Positions 20,303-29,020 of a DNA stretch of 64,000 nucleotides are shown here, one piece after another (position 1 is the stretch's first letter; each line of letters opens with the position of its first letter). Source of the DNA: Burkholderia dolosa. GTDB lineage: Bacteria > Pseudomonadota > Gammaproteobacteria > Burkholderiales > Burkholderiaceae. The notes below the pieces were generated by a model. That model did no database searches and was not told the origin of the DNA. It saw only the letters and a program-made list of their open reading frames with translations. A program made the position numbers and the translations under genes. The DNA lies in the NCBI RefSeq assembly GCF_902499135.1, contig NZ_CABVPR010000008.1, positions 1 through 64,000 of the forward strand. Direction: 5' to 3'.

Positions 20303-21877
20303 TCAGTGCGCGTCGGCGTGCGCGTCGGGCGTCCGCGCCGCACGGTTCGCCGCGGCGACGACGGCGGCGGTGTCGGCCGCAGCCGTGTCGACGAATCCGC
20401 CGCCGAGTGCGGACGCCAGCGCGATCTGCCGATCGCGCCGGTTCATCCGCAGATTCGCGACGGCCTGATCGGCCGCCAGCGCGTTGACGTCGGCGTTCAA
20501 TACGGTCAGCTGATTCGTGAGCCCCGCGCGGTACTGAACGAGCGCGAGCGTCGCGGCCTCGCGCGCCGCCTGCTGCGCGGCCAGTGCGTCGACGAGCTGC
20601 GCGTCGGTCGAGCGCACGTCGGCAAGTTGCGTCGCAACGTCGGCGAGCGCCGTCACGAGCGTCGCGTTGTATGCGGCGACCGCGTGGTCGAATTCGGCAT
20701 AGCGCCCCTTCAGCTGGGCACGCAGGCCGCCGGCATCGAAGATCGGCAGATGAATGGCCGGGCCGATCGACGCGGTGCGGCTCGCCGCGGTCAGGAAGCG
20801 GCCGAACCCGAACGCGTCCAGACCGATCGCGGCGCTGAGGTTGATGTCGGGATAGAACTCGGCTTTCGCCTGCTTCACGTCGTGCGCGAGCGCATCGACG
20901 CTCCAGCGCGCGGCCACGATGTCCGGGCGCCGGCTCACGAGATCGGCGGGCAGGTGATCGGGAAGCCGGACGTCGTCGCCCGTGCCGAGCGCCGGGCGCG
21001 CGATTCGCAAACCGCGGTCCGGACCCGCGCCGAGCAGCGCGGCGAGTTGATAGCGCGTCGCGATCATCTGTCCGTCGAGCGATTTCAGCGCGGCGCGGCT
21101 CGTCGCGAGATCGGCAAGCGCGGTCTTGCGCTCGACCTGCGTGTCGAGCCCCGTCGCGATTCGCCCCGCGGTGATGCGATCGATCTGCTCGCGTCGCGCG
21201 ATCTCCTGCTGTGCGATGTCGTGCAGCACGTACAGGCGCGCGAGGCGGTTGTACGTGCGTGCGATCGACGTCGTGAGCGCGAGCCTGACCGCTTCGGCAT
21301 CGGCGCGGCTCGCGTGGACGCGCGATACCGCAGCCCTCAGCGCCTCGCGCTTCTTGCCCCACAGGTCCAGTTCGTACGACGCGCTCACGACGCCGCTGTT
21401 CTCGGTCTGCCACGACCCGCCGTACGGCGGCGGCACGAGCGCCGTGCCGGAGAACTGCTCGCGTGCGAGCGCGTAACGCGCATCGACGCGCGGCATCGTC
21501 CCGGCGTTCGCCGACTCGCGATAAGCGGATGCCGCCGCGACGCGCGCCCGCGCCTGCTCGAGCGTCGGGCTGTCTTTCAGCGCTTCGTCGAGCAGCGCCT
21601 TCAGCTGATCGTCGCCGAACTGGTCGGCCCAGTTCGCATCGGGCCAGCGCCCGCGCTCGGCCGGAAGACTGTCGCGCGTCGCGTACCGCTGCGGATCGGC
21701 TGCCGTTGCGTCGCCATGAATGCCCGCGTAATTCACGCACGCCGACAGCGCAGCCGCCGTCGCCAGCGCGGCGGCGCCGGCCGCGCGCGACGCACGACGC
21801 CGCACGATCGCGATGCGGCTCGGCGGCGCGCATTCGTCCGGCGAAGCGATTGGCCGATCGGGGTTCAACGTTTCCAT
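20303..21877 (-). CDS. Outer-membrane efflux channel lipoprotein (NodT/OprM type)
   Basis: A 524-residue member of the RND-type OMF lipoprotein family. The signal ends in ATAAALSAC (lipobox cysteine near residue 47), after an extended Arg-rich N-terminus. Two long helical repeats follow the TolC plan, with VPPPYGGSWQTENSGVVSASYELDLWGKK (in part) marking the beginning of the first beta-hairpin and GPAIHLPIFDAGGLRAQLKG the second. It is the first gene of the efflux operon. An internal methionine could be the real start, since the pre-signal region is long. Confidence 0.9.
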   Translation of the reverse strand: METLNPDRPIASPDECAPPSRIAIVRRRASRAAGAAALATAAALSACVNYAGIHGDATAADPQRYATRDSLPAERGRWPDANWADQFGDDQLKALLDEALKDSPTLEQARARVAAASAYRESANAGTMPRVDARYALAREQFSGTALVPPPYGGSWQTENSGVVSASYELDLWGKKREALRAAVSRVHASRADAEAVRLALTTSIARTYNRLARLYVLHDIAQQEIARREQIDRITAGRIATGLDTQVERKTALADLATSRAALKSLDGQMIATRYQLAALLGAGPDRGLRIARPALGTGDDVRLPDHLPADLVSRRPDIVAARWSVDALAHDVKQAKAEFYPDINLSAAIGLDAFGFGRFLTAASRTASIGPAIHLPIFDAGGLRAQLKGRYAEFDHAVAAYNATLVTALADVATQLADVRSTDAQLVDALAAQQAAREAATLALVQYRAGLTNQLTVLNADVNALAADQAVANLRMNRRDRQIALASALGGGFVDTAAADTAAVVAAANRAARTPDAHADAH

Positions 21878-22525
21878 CGCGAGTCGTTCCTATCGAGCGT
21901 GTGCAGCGTCCGGCAGCGTCGACGCACGTCGCCCCTGCACGGGGCGACGCGAATGTCGTCTGTCGGGTCGAAGGCAACGCCGGCCGGATCGACGCTACGT
22001 GCGCGAGCGTCGTCGTCGCGTGTCGGCGATCGCTTGCAGCGGCGCAGCGCGAGCAAACACGCGTTCACCGTGCGCATCGGAACGAAAACGTCGTCGTCGT
22101 CGACAGCGGCCGCGTTGCCATGTCGGCATCCTAGGTGGGCGGCCCGTACGCGGGTAGACCTCCAATGGAACACTGTGCGGTTCCTCGAGCGCACCAATCG
22201 CCACTGCGCATCGCGCGCCGCGCGAGCGGCGGCGATTCGATTCGTCGCACCTGACGTACGTCGCAGCGCGACGCGGCCGCGCCGATGGCGAACCGGCAGC
22301 GGCGTTCCGTTGCCGTACATTCGGCCGCACGGCGGCCGATCGCCGCTGCGCCGACGCATGCCGAGCGCGCCCGCCGCGACGCACGATTGGTGCGAAAGCG
22401 GCAACAGCGTGCGCACCTGTGCGGCTCTACCGGATGCATACACGCGCCACTACGATGCTTCGCAAGCAGCCTCTGCACCGCGTCGCGATGCAGGTTCGGC
22501 AGCCGTCCCAACACAGGAGCACGTG
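21878..22525. other. Intergenic region between efflux operon and AhpD-like gene
   Basis: About 650 bases between divergent units. Overlapping open frames are arginine-rich shadows. It must hold both promoters. No regulator gene for the efflux operon lies here. I see no repeat or palindrome that stands out. Confidence 0.4.
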
Positions 22526-23005
22526 ATGAGCCAACGCATCAACTACTTTCAGCAATCGCCGGAGCTGTCCAAAAAGCTCGTCGAACTCGACGCGCTATTC
22601 CACAAGACGACGATCGACGCGCCGATTCGCGAACTCGTCGAGATTCGTGCGTCGCAGCTCAACGGCTGCGCGTTCTGCGTCGACATGCACGTGAAGACCG
22701 CGAAGATCCACGGCGAGCGCGAGCTGCGCCTGCATCACGTCGCGATCTGGCGGGAGTCGACGCTGTTCTCGCCGCGCGAGCGCGCGGCACTCGAATGGAC
22801 CGACGTGCTCACGCACCTGCCAGCTCACGGCGTGCCGGACGACGTGTACGAGCGCGCACGCGAGTACTTCTCCGACAAGGAGCTGTCGGACCTGACGTTC
22901 CTCGTCGGCGCGATCAACCACTGGAACCGGCTGAACGTCGCGTTCCGCACCGTGCCGGGCTCGTTCGACAAGATGTTCGGACTCGACAAGGCGAACCTGG
23001 AGTGA
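22526..23005 (+). CDS. AhpD-like carboxymuconolactone decarboxylase-family protein
   Basis: A 159-residue protein of the AhpD/CMD fold. RASQLNGCAFCVDMHVKTAK (residues about 43-62) holds the ExxxxxxxCxxCxxxH-type redox site, C-A-F-C plus histidine, expected to act as a thiol peroxidase or peroxidase reductant. FLVGAINHWNRLNVAFR near the C-terminus is the typical closing helix. ATG 22526 follows ACAGGAGCACGTG. A signal-bearing cupin gene begins four bases after its stop, so the two are cotranscribed. A second, more diverged member lies at 39026-39490. Confidence 0.88.
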   Translation: MSQRINYFQQSPELSKKLVELDALFHKTTIDAPIRELVEIRASQLNGCAFCVDMHVKTAKIHGERELRLHHVAIWRESTLFSPRERAALEWTDVLTHLPAHGVPDDVYERAREYFSDKELSDLTFLVGAINHWNRLNVAFRTVPGSFDKMFGLDKANLE

Positions 23006-23009
23006 CGAC

Positions 23010-23414
23010 ATGAAACACATCACGCTCGTTCTGGCCGCGCTGATCGCGTCGCTGTCGATGGTCGCGCAGCCGGCCGCCGCCGCGCCGCACGCCAAGGTCA
23101 CGACGCTCAGCACCGAACCGCTGCCCGAGTATCCGGGCAAGGAAGCCGAGATGATCGTCGTCGAATACCCGCCCGGCAGTGTCGACCCGGTTCATCGTCA
23201 CGACGCGCACGCGTTCGTCTATGTGCTCGAAGGCAGCATCGTGATGGCGCTGAACGGCGGCAACGAAGTCACGCTGCATGCGGGCGACACGTTCCACGAA
23301 GGTCCGAACGACATCCACACGATGGGCCGCAATGCGAGCAGCACGAAGCCGGCGAAGTTCGTCGTGCTGCTGATCAAGAACCAGGGCGCGCCGGTGCTCA
23401 CGCCTGTCAAGTAG
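23010..23414 (+). CDS. Exported cupin-domain protein
   Basis: A 134-residue single-domain cupin with a Sec signal peptide (cleavage after ...QPAAAA). The metal-site motifs are PGSVDPVHRHDAHAFVYVLEGS (G-x5-HxH-x3,4-E-like) and AGDTFHEGPNDIHTMG (motif 2). It likely binds a metal in the periplasm. It is the second gene after the AhpD-like gene; such pairs recur in proteobacteria and are thought to handle organic peroxides or quinones. Confidence 0.85.
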   Translation: MKHITLVLAALIASLSMVAQPAAAAPHAKVTTLSTEPLPEYPGKEAEMIVVEYPPGSVDPVHRHDAHAFVYVLEGSIVMALNGGNEVTLHAGDTFHEGPNDIHTMGRNASSTKPAKFVVLLIKNQGAPVLTPVK

Positions 23415-23482
23415 CGCGTCGCATCGCGAGCGGCCGCTGCCGACGATCACGGCGCGACGCGCGCGGCGGCCCGCGCGTCGCG

Positions 23483-23833
23483 CTACGTCGCGGGCCCGTC
23501 GCACCACTCGGTCGACGCGTCGGCACTTTCGACGGTCAGGTTCACCGAGCGGCCGCCCTCCGGACGCGTGCGATGCACGGTTCCGCGCGGCACGGTCGCG
23601 AGCTGTCCGCGCTGCAGCCGAACGCACGCGACCGCGTCGCCTTCGAGCACTTCGAGCACCAACGTGCCGTCGATGCCGACGAAGACTTCGTCCGCATTGT
23701 CGTGACGGTGCCATCCGAACGGCTCCGTCATGACGCTCATCCGAACCACCTGATCGCCGCTGCGTGCGACGACACGATTGAAGTACCGGACGTCGATCTG
23801 CCCGGCAATGCCCAGAACGTCGACGATCTGCAT
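23483..23833 (-). CDS. Cytoplasmic cupin-domain protein
   Basis: A 116-residue small cupin without a signal peptide. MTEPFGWHRHDNADEVFVGIDGTL is the first metal motif (HxH, E), and GQLATVPRGTVHRTRP the second. The start ATG 23833 is preceded by GGAGGCAGGAT. It converges with the exported cupin (68-base gap). A LysR gene lies upstream on the same strand (182-base gap). Substrate is unknown. Confidence 0.8.
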   Translation of the reverse strand: MQIVDVLGIAGQIDVRYFNRVVARSGDQVVRMSVMTEPFGWHRHDNADEVFVGIDGTLVLEVLEGDAVACVRLQRGQLATVPRGTVHRTRPEGGRSVNLTVESADASTEWCDGPAT

Positions 23834-24015
23834 ATCCTGCCTCCGGAACGAGATACCTCGCCGTAGCAAATCCGGTGCCGCCGACGTTGCCGCTCGTGTC
23901 GACGCCCGGAATTCGCTGGCGCTCGAAGCGTCAAGACGTCGTTTCTCGACGCAGGAAGTCCGGCCATCGGAGCCACGCCACCGACGCCGAAGCCGCCCGC
24001 CCGGCCGCCCCGCAC

Positions 24016-24930
24016 CTACTCGCGCGCGATGCGCCGCACGCGTGCGAACGCGTCGCGCAAGTCCGCACAGAACGCATCGCCGATCATCGACAGCGGCTGC
24101 GACGCGGACGTCACCAGATAGAAGTGATCGGGCACGACCGGCTCGAACGGCTTGACGGCCACGCGATGGCGCGCATACGCGGCCGTCACCGGATCGATCA
24201 GCGCGACGCCGGCGCCGTTCGCGACGAACGCGACGATCGTCTGCGACAGCTGCGCCTCGATCGACAGCGCGCGCGACACGCCGGCCTCGACGAACACGCG
24301 GTCGATCGCGCTGCGCGACTCGAAGCTCGGCGGAAACGAGATGAACGGCTCGTCGCGCAGGTCGGCCGGCCGCACGACGCGCTTGCGCGCGAGCCGATGC
24401 GTGCGCGGCACGATGCAGCGCATCGCCGCTTCCGCGAGCGGCTCGCCGCGCACTGCCGGATGCGGCACCGGTTCGGCGATCAACCCGACGTCGCACTGCC
24501 CGGACGCGACCTTGTCGACGACCGTGGACGCGCTGTGCGCGAGCAGCGTGACGTCGACGCCCGGATGCGCGTGCGCGAACCGCGTGACGACTTCCGGCAG
24601 CAGATCGAGCGCAACGGCCGGCGAGCCGGCCACGCGCAGCGTGCCGCGCCGCATCGCGCGGATCTGCTCGGCGGCCTGCGCGACGCGGTCCAGCCCGACG
24701 AACGCGCGCTCGACTTCCTCGTACAGCACGCGCGCCTGCGCGGTCGGCGTGAAGCGTCCCTGCTGCCGCTCGAACAGCACGAAGCCGACGCGCGCCTCGA
24801 GATCGGCGATCAGCCGGCTCACGGCCGGCTGCGAGATGTGCAGCTCGTGCGCGGCGCGCGTGACGGTATGGCGCTGCATCACCGCGCGAAACGCTTCGAT
24901 CTGGCGGATTCTGAGCGAAGGCGTCGTCAT
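24016..24930 (-). CDS. LysR-family regulator of the oxidase cluster
   Basis: A 304-residue LysR protein: winged helix TVTRAAHELHISQPAVSRLIADLEARVGF (in part) at residues about 18-55, then an effector domain opening with GTLRVAGSPAVALDLLPEVV. It is divergent from the octopine-oxidase-like operon starting at 25080 (149-base gap), the classic arrangement for a LysR activator and its target; OccR/NocR of Agrobacterium are in the same position relative to opine oxidase genes. Confidence 0.9.
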   Translation of the reverse strand: MTTPSLRIRQIEAFRAVMQRHTVTRAAHELHISQPAVSRLIADLEARVGFVLFERQQGRFTPTAQARVLYEEVERAFVGLDRVAQAAEQIRAMRRGTLRVAGSPAVALDLLPEVVTRFAHAHPGVDVTLLAHSASTVVDKVASGQCDVGLIAEPVPHPAVRGEPLAEAAMRCIVPRTHRLARKRVVRPADLRDEPFISFPPSFESRSAIDRVFVEAGVSRALSIEAQLSQTIVAFVANGAGVALIDPVTAAYARHRVAVKPFEPVVPDHFYLVTSASQPLSMIGDAFCADLRDAFARVRRIARE

Positions 24931-25079
24931 AACATTGCCTTATGGATGATTGAACAAGCTGTATTGGACAGCGGATTTTGCGTGTCCGAACATCGGTTCC
25001 GCTACGTAAACGACGCAAGGAACCCCGCGATCATGCGATATAACACGCAACCGCCGAACCGGCGCAACCGGAGCCGCCG

Positions 25080-26204
25080 ATGAACGCGCGCAGCTTCGAC
25101 GTCGTCGTCGCGGGCGGCGGCCTCGTCGGGATGGCGATCGCGTGGGGCATCGCACGGCTCGGCCGGCGCGTCGCGGTGTGCGACGGCGACGACATCGCGT
25201 TCCGCGCGGCGCGCGGCAATTTCGGGCTGGTGTGGGTGCAGGGCAAGGGCGCACGCTGCGTGCCGTACGCGCGCTGGTCGCGCGAGTCGTCCGAGCGCTG
25301 GGCCGCGTTCGCCGCTCAGTTGCAGCGCGAAACCGGCGTGGATTGCGGTTTCGAACGGCCCGGCGGCATCGAACTCTTCGAGCACGCCGCGGAACTCGAC
25401 AGCGCGGCCGGCCTGCTCGAATCGCTGCGCCGGCAGGATGCCGCGCTGTCGTACGAGGTGCTCGATCCGGCAGCGCTGCGTGCGCGCATCCCGGCCGCGT
25501 CCGCGGCGCTCGCCGGCGCGCTGTGGTCGCCGAACGACGGCCACGCGAATCCGCTCTACACGCTGCGCGCGATGCTGCACGCGTTCCTGCAGCGCGGCGG
25601 CGTCTATCTGCCGCGCAACGCGGTCGACGAGATTCGTCCGCGCGCCGGCCGCTTCGAGATCGACACGCGCGGCAGCACGCTCGACGCCGAACGCGTGGTG
25701 CTCGCGGCCGGCCTCGACAACGCGCGGCTCGCGCCGATGGTGGACATGCACGCGCCGATCGCCCCGCTGCGCGGCCAGATCATGGTGACCGAACGGCTCG
25801 CGCCGTTTCTCGACTATCCGACGCTCGTCGTCCGGCAAACGCGCGAAGGGTCGGTGCTGCTCGGCGACTCGGCCGAGGACGTCGGCTTCGACGACGGCCA
25901 GACGCGCCCTGCGATGGTCGACATCGCGCGCCGCGCGCGCACCGCGTTCCCCGCACTCGCGCATGCGCGCATCGTCCGCGCGTGGGGCGCGCTGCGGATC
26001 ATGACGCCGGACGGCTTGCCGGTGTACGAGGCATCGCGCACGCATCCCGGCGCGTTCATCGCGATCTGCCACAGCGGCGTGACGCTCGCCGCCGCGCACA
26101 CGGACCTCGTCGCGCCGTGGATCGCGGCAGACGACGCGCCCGCCGATCTGTCGGCATTCAGCACCGCGCGCTTCGACGCGCGCACGGAGGCCCGCCATGT
26201 TTGA
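25080..26204 (+). CDS. FAD-dependent oxidase beta subunit (OoxB/DadA-like)
   Basis: A 374-residue flavoprotein of the D-amino-acid oxidase fold. VVVAGGGLVGMAIAWGIARLG is the FAD-binding Rossmann motif at residues about 7-27, and AWGALRIMTPDGLPVYEAS near residue 305 is the C-terminal FAD-contact segment of glycine/sarcosine oxidases. With the next two genes it makes a heteromer like octopine/nopaline oxidase, D-hydroxyproline dehydrogenase or HcnABC. It should oxidise an imino or amino acid derivative. The next gene overlaps its end by eight bases. Confidence 0.85.
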   Translation: MNARSFDVVVAGGGLVGMAIAWGIARLGRRVAVCDGDDIAFRAARGNFGLVWVQGKGARCVPYARWSRESSERWAAFAAQLQRETGVDCGFERPGGIELFEHAAELDSAAGLLESLRRQDAALSYEVLDPAALRARIPAASAALAGALWSPNDGHANPLYTLRAMLHAFLQRGGVYLPRNAVDEIRPRAGRFEIDTRGSTLDAERVVLAAGLDNARLAPMVDMHAPIAPLRGQIMVTERLAPFLDYPTLVVRQTREGSVLLGDSAEDVGFDDGQTRPAMVDIARRARTAFPALAHARIVRAWGALRIMTPDGLPVYEASRTHPGAFIAICHSGVTLAAAHTDLVAPWIAADDAPADLSAFSTARFDARTEARHV

Positions 26205-26496
26205 ACCGATCGTTCCCGCCGCCGCGACGGACGAGCGCGTGCGCATCCATATCGACGGCGCACCGCACGACGTGCCCGCGCACTACAGCGTCGCCGCCGC
26301 CATGCTGGCCGCCGGTGCCGCCGCATGCCGCACCAGCGCGGTGAGCGGTGCGCCGCGCGGCCCGTTCTGCATGATGGGCGTCTGCTTCGACTGTCTCGTC
26401 GAAATCGACGGCGTGCCGAACGTGCAGGGCTGCATGACGCCCGTGCGCGACGGCATGCAGGTTCGCGCGATGCGCGGCAAAGCGAGGCTCGCATGA
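26197..26496 (+). CDS. [2Fe-2S] subunit of the oxidase complex
   Basis: A 99-residue ferredoxin-like subunit (HcnA/OoxC-like). CRTSAVSGAPRGPFCMMG then VCFDCLVEIDG and GCMTPVRDG supply the four cysteines of a plant-type [2Fe-2S] cluster with the family-specific GAPRGPFCMGxCFDC stretch. It passes electrons between the two flavoprotein subunits. The gene overlaps both neighbours (eight bases with the upstream gene, ATGA with the downstream one). Confidence 0.88.
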   Translation: MFEPIVPAAATDERVRIHIDGAPHDVPAHYSVAAAMLAAGAAACRTSAVSGAPRGPFCMMGVCFDCLVEIDGVPNVQGCMTPVRDGMQVRAMRGKARLA

Positions 26497-27929
26497 CGCG
26501 CCGCCGTTGCGACCTGCTGATCGTCGGCGCCGGGCCGGCCGGCATGGCGGCTGCCGTCGCCGCGCGCGCGGCCGGACTGTCGGTCGTCGTCGCGGACGAA
26601 GGCTCCGCGCCCGGCGGGCAGATCTACCGCAACGTCGCCGATGCGCCGCCGACGCTCGCGCAATGGCTCGGCAGCGACTACGCGGCCGGCCGGCCGCTCG
26701 TCGACGCGCTGCACGCGAGCGGCGCGCATTATCTGCCGCGCAGCGTCGTATGGCAGATCGCGTTCGAACCCGAGCCCGTCGCGATGCTCACGCAGGCCGG
26801 CGCATCGGGCGGCACGCTCGAAATCGGCGCGCGCGCCGTGCTGATCGCGACCGGCGCGCAGGAACGTCCGTGGCCGGTGCGCGGCTGGACGCTGCCCGGC
26901 GTGATGGGCGTCGGCGCCGCGCAAACGCTGCTCAAATCCGCCGGCCTCGCACCGTCGGCCGACACGGTGCTCGCCGGCAGCGGTCCGCTGCTGTGGCTGT
27001 TCGCCGCGCAGCTGCTGAACGCGGGCCGGCGCGTGCGCGCGCTGGTCGACACGACGCCGCGCGATGCATGGCGCCGCGCGGCCGTGCACGTTCTGCCGGC
27101 GCTGCGCGGCGCCGACTATCTGCTGAAAGGCTTGCGGATGCTGCGCGCGGTGCGCCGTGCCGGCATTCCCGTCTATCGCGGCGCAACCGACGTGCGCATC
27201 GACGGCGACGGCCGCGCCGAATGCATCCGGTTTCGCGACGCGGACGGCATCGCGCACACGCTCGACGCGTCGCTCGTGCTGCTCCATCAAGGCGTCATAC
27301 CGTCGACGCAGCTCGCCCGCTCGCTCGGCTGCGCACACGAATGGGATGCCGCCACCGCGTGCTGGCGTCCGCAATGCGACGCGCGCGGACGCAGCAGCGT
27401 GCCGCACGTATGGATCGCAGGCGACGGCGCGGGAATCGGCGGCGCACAGGCCGCGTCGCTCGCGGGCACCGTATCGGCGCTCGACGTCGCTACCGCGCTC
27501 GGCGCGCTCGACCGGGCCGAACAAGCGGCGCGCGAACGGCCGGCCATGCGCGCGCTGCGCCGCCATCTCGCGGTGCGTCCGCTGCTCGATGCGCTGTACA
27601 CGCCACCGGCCGCGCTGCGTCGCCCGGACGGCGACACGATCGTGTGCCGCTGCGAGGAAGTGACGGCCGGCGAGATCCGCGAACTCGCGGCGCTCGGCTG
27701 CCAGGGGCCGAACCAGATGAAGGCGTTCACGCGCTGCGGCATGGGGCCGTGCCAGGGACGCTGGTGCGGCACGACGGTCGGCGAGCTGATCGCCGACGTG
27801 CAGCAGCGCGACGTCGGCGACGTCGGTCATTACCGGATCCGCGCGCCGATCAAGCCGATCACCGTCGGCGAAATGGCCGACGCGCTCGAACTGTCGGACG
27901 ACTTCCGGCGCGGCGAATTCCCGAGCTGA
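26493..27929 (+). CDS. FAD/NAD(P)-binding oxidase alpha subunit (OoxA/HcnB-like)
   Basis: A 478-residue protein. LLIVGAGPAGMAAAVAARAAGL (residues about 8-29, in part) binds FAD; APGGQIYR follows as in OoxA. A second dinucleotide fold is around residues 145-185. The C-terminus carries a BFD-like iron-sulfur module: VCRCEEVTAGEIREL (about residue 385) and CGMGPCQGRWC (about residue 414), four cysteines in C-x-C...C-x4-C plus a further one. It forms the electron-accepting half of the complex. Start ATG 26493 overlaps the previous stop (ATGA). Confidence 0.88.
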   Translation: MTRRRCDLLIVGAGPAGMAAAVAARAAGLSVVVADEGSAPGGQIYRNVADAPPTLAQWLGSDYAAGRPLVDALHASGAHYLPRSVVWQIAFEPEPVAMLTQAGASGGTLEIGARAVLIATGAQERPWPVRGWTLPGVMGVGAAQTLLKSAGLAPSADTVLAGSGPLLWLFAAQLLNAGRRVRALVDTTPRDAWRRAAVHVLPALRGADYLLKGLRMLRAVRRAGIPVYRGATDVRIDGDGRAECIRFRDADGIAHTLDASLVLLHQGVIPSTQLARSLGCAHEWDAATACWRPQCDARGRSSVPHVWIAGDGAGIGGAQAASLAGTVSALDVATALGALDRAEQAARERPAMRALRRHLAVRPLLDALYTPPAALRRPDGDTIVCRCEEVTAGEIRELAALGCQGPNQMKAFTRCGMGPCQGRWCGTTVGELIADVQQRDVGDVGHYRIRAPIKPITVGEMADALELSDDFRRGEFPS

Positions 27930-27978
27930 ATTGCGGCCCGCGCATGCCTATCCTTGCCCACACGAACGGAGCCTGACC

Positions 27979-28761
27979 ATGAAGACGCGCATCACGATTC
28001 TCCTCTCCGCGGCCGCGATGGCCTTTGCCACGCTCGCTTCGGCGAAGGAATGGACGACCATCCGCATCGGCGTCGATCCGACCTATCCGCCGTTCGAATC
28101 GACGGCGACCGACGGCAGCGTGAAAGGCTTCGACATCGATCTCGGCAATGCGCTGTGCGCGAAGCTCAACGCGAAATGCGTATGGGTGTCGAGCAGCTTC
28201 GACGGACTGATTCCGGGGCTGCAGGCGCGCAAGTTCGACGTGATCCTGTCGTCGATGGCGGCGACCGAGCAGCGCCGTCAGCAGATCGACTTCACCGATC
28301 GGCTCTATCGCAACCAGACGCGCCTGATCGCACGCACCGGCTCGGGGCTGCTGCCCGAAGCGTCGAAGCTCGCCGGCAAGCGCATCGCGGTCGAACAGGG
28401 CACGGTTCAGGAAACCTATGCGCGCGAGAAATGGGCGGCCGCGAAGGTCGAGATCGTCCCGTATCCGAGCTACGACCAGGCGTATGCGGACCTCGTCACC
28501 GGCCGCGTGGACGGCGTGCTGATGGATGCGGTGCAGGGCCAGCTCGGCTTTCTCGCGACGCCGCGCGGCAAGGGCTTCTCGTTCGCGGGCGGCGTCGTCT
28601 ACGACGCGAAGATCATGGGCAACGGCGACGCGGCCGGCGTGCGCAAGACCGACACCGACCTGCGCGACGCGCTGAATCGCGCGATCGCGCAGATCCGCAG
28701 CGACGGCACGTACGATCGGATTCAGTCGAAGTACTTCGACTTCGACATGTACGGGAAGTGA
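27979..28761 (+). CDS. Amino-acid/opine ABC transporter binding protein (HisJ/ArgT type)
   Basis: A 260-residue periplasmic binding protein with a signal peptide (cut after ...ATLASA). It keeps the family ligand segments: VDPTYPPFESTATDGSVKGFDIDLGNALC, DGLIPGLQARKFDVILSSMAATEQR and the lobe-2 YPSYDQAYADLVTGRVD (each in part). The two domain crossovers are typical of cluster 3 lysine/arginine/ornithine, histidine or octopine binders. It lies 49 bases after the oxidase operon, so it is probably cotranscribed. Notably no permease or ATPase gene follows: the next gene is a convergent beta-lactamase. Confidence 0.88.
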   Translation: MKTRITILLSAAAMAFATLASAKEWTTIRIGVDPTYPPFESTATDGSVKGFDIDLGNALCAKLNAKCVWVSSSFDGLIPGLQARKFDVILSSMAATEQRRQQIDFTDRLYRNQTRLIARTGSGLLPEASKLAGKRIAVEQGTVQETYAREKWAAAKVEIVPYPSYDQAYADLVTGRVDGVLMDAVQGQLGFLATPRGKGFSFAGGVVYDAKIMGNGDAAGVRKTDTDLRDALNRAIAQIRSDGTYDRIQSKYFDFDMYGK

Positions 28762-29020
28762 GTGCGCGATGCGGGCGGAGCGGAGCACGCGATGCTGCGC
28801 GCCGCTCGCGGCCTACGTCGCGCGCCGTTGCGCGGCGGTCGCAGCAAACCGCTCGGGTCGAACGTTGCGCGCGCCGTCTTCATGCTTCATCGATGCGGCG
28901 TAATGCGGTGCGTGGGTGTGTCGCGCGGGAATGTCGCCGCCGCGTGCGCAGAACGACGCGCGCCGAAGCGGGCGAAGCGCGGCGCCGTTCTTCATCGCAC
29001 GACGGGTCACGCATCGCGCG

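Noticed and set aside
16178-23005. 2275-residue plus-strand open frame
   Set aside because: Only the last 159 codons (AhpD-like gene) are real; the rest is Arg-rich shadow of MocR and the efflux operon.
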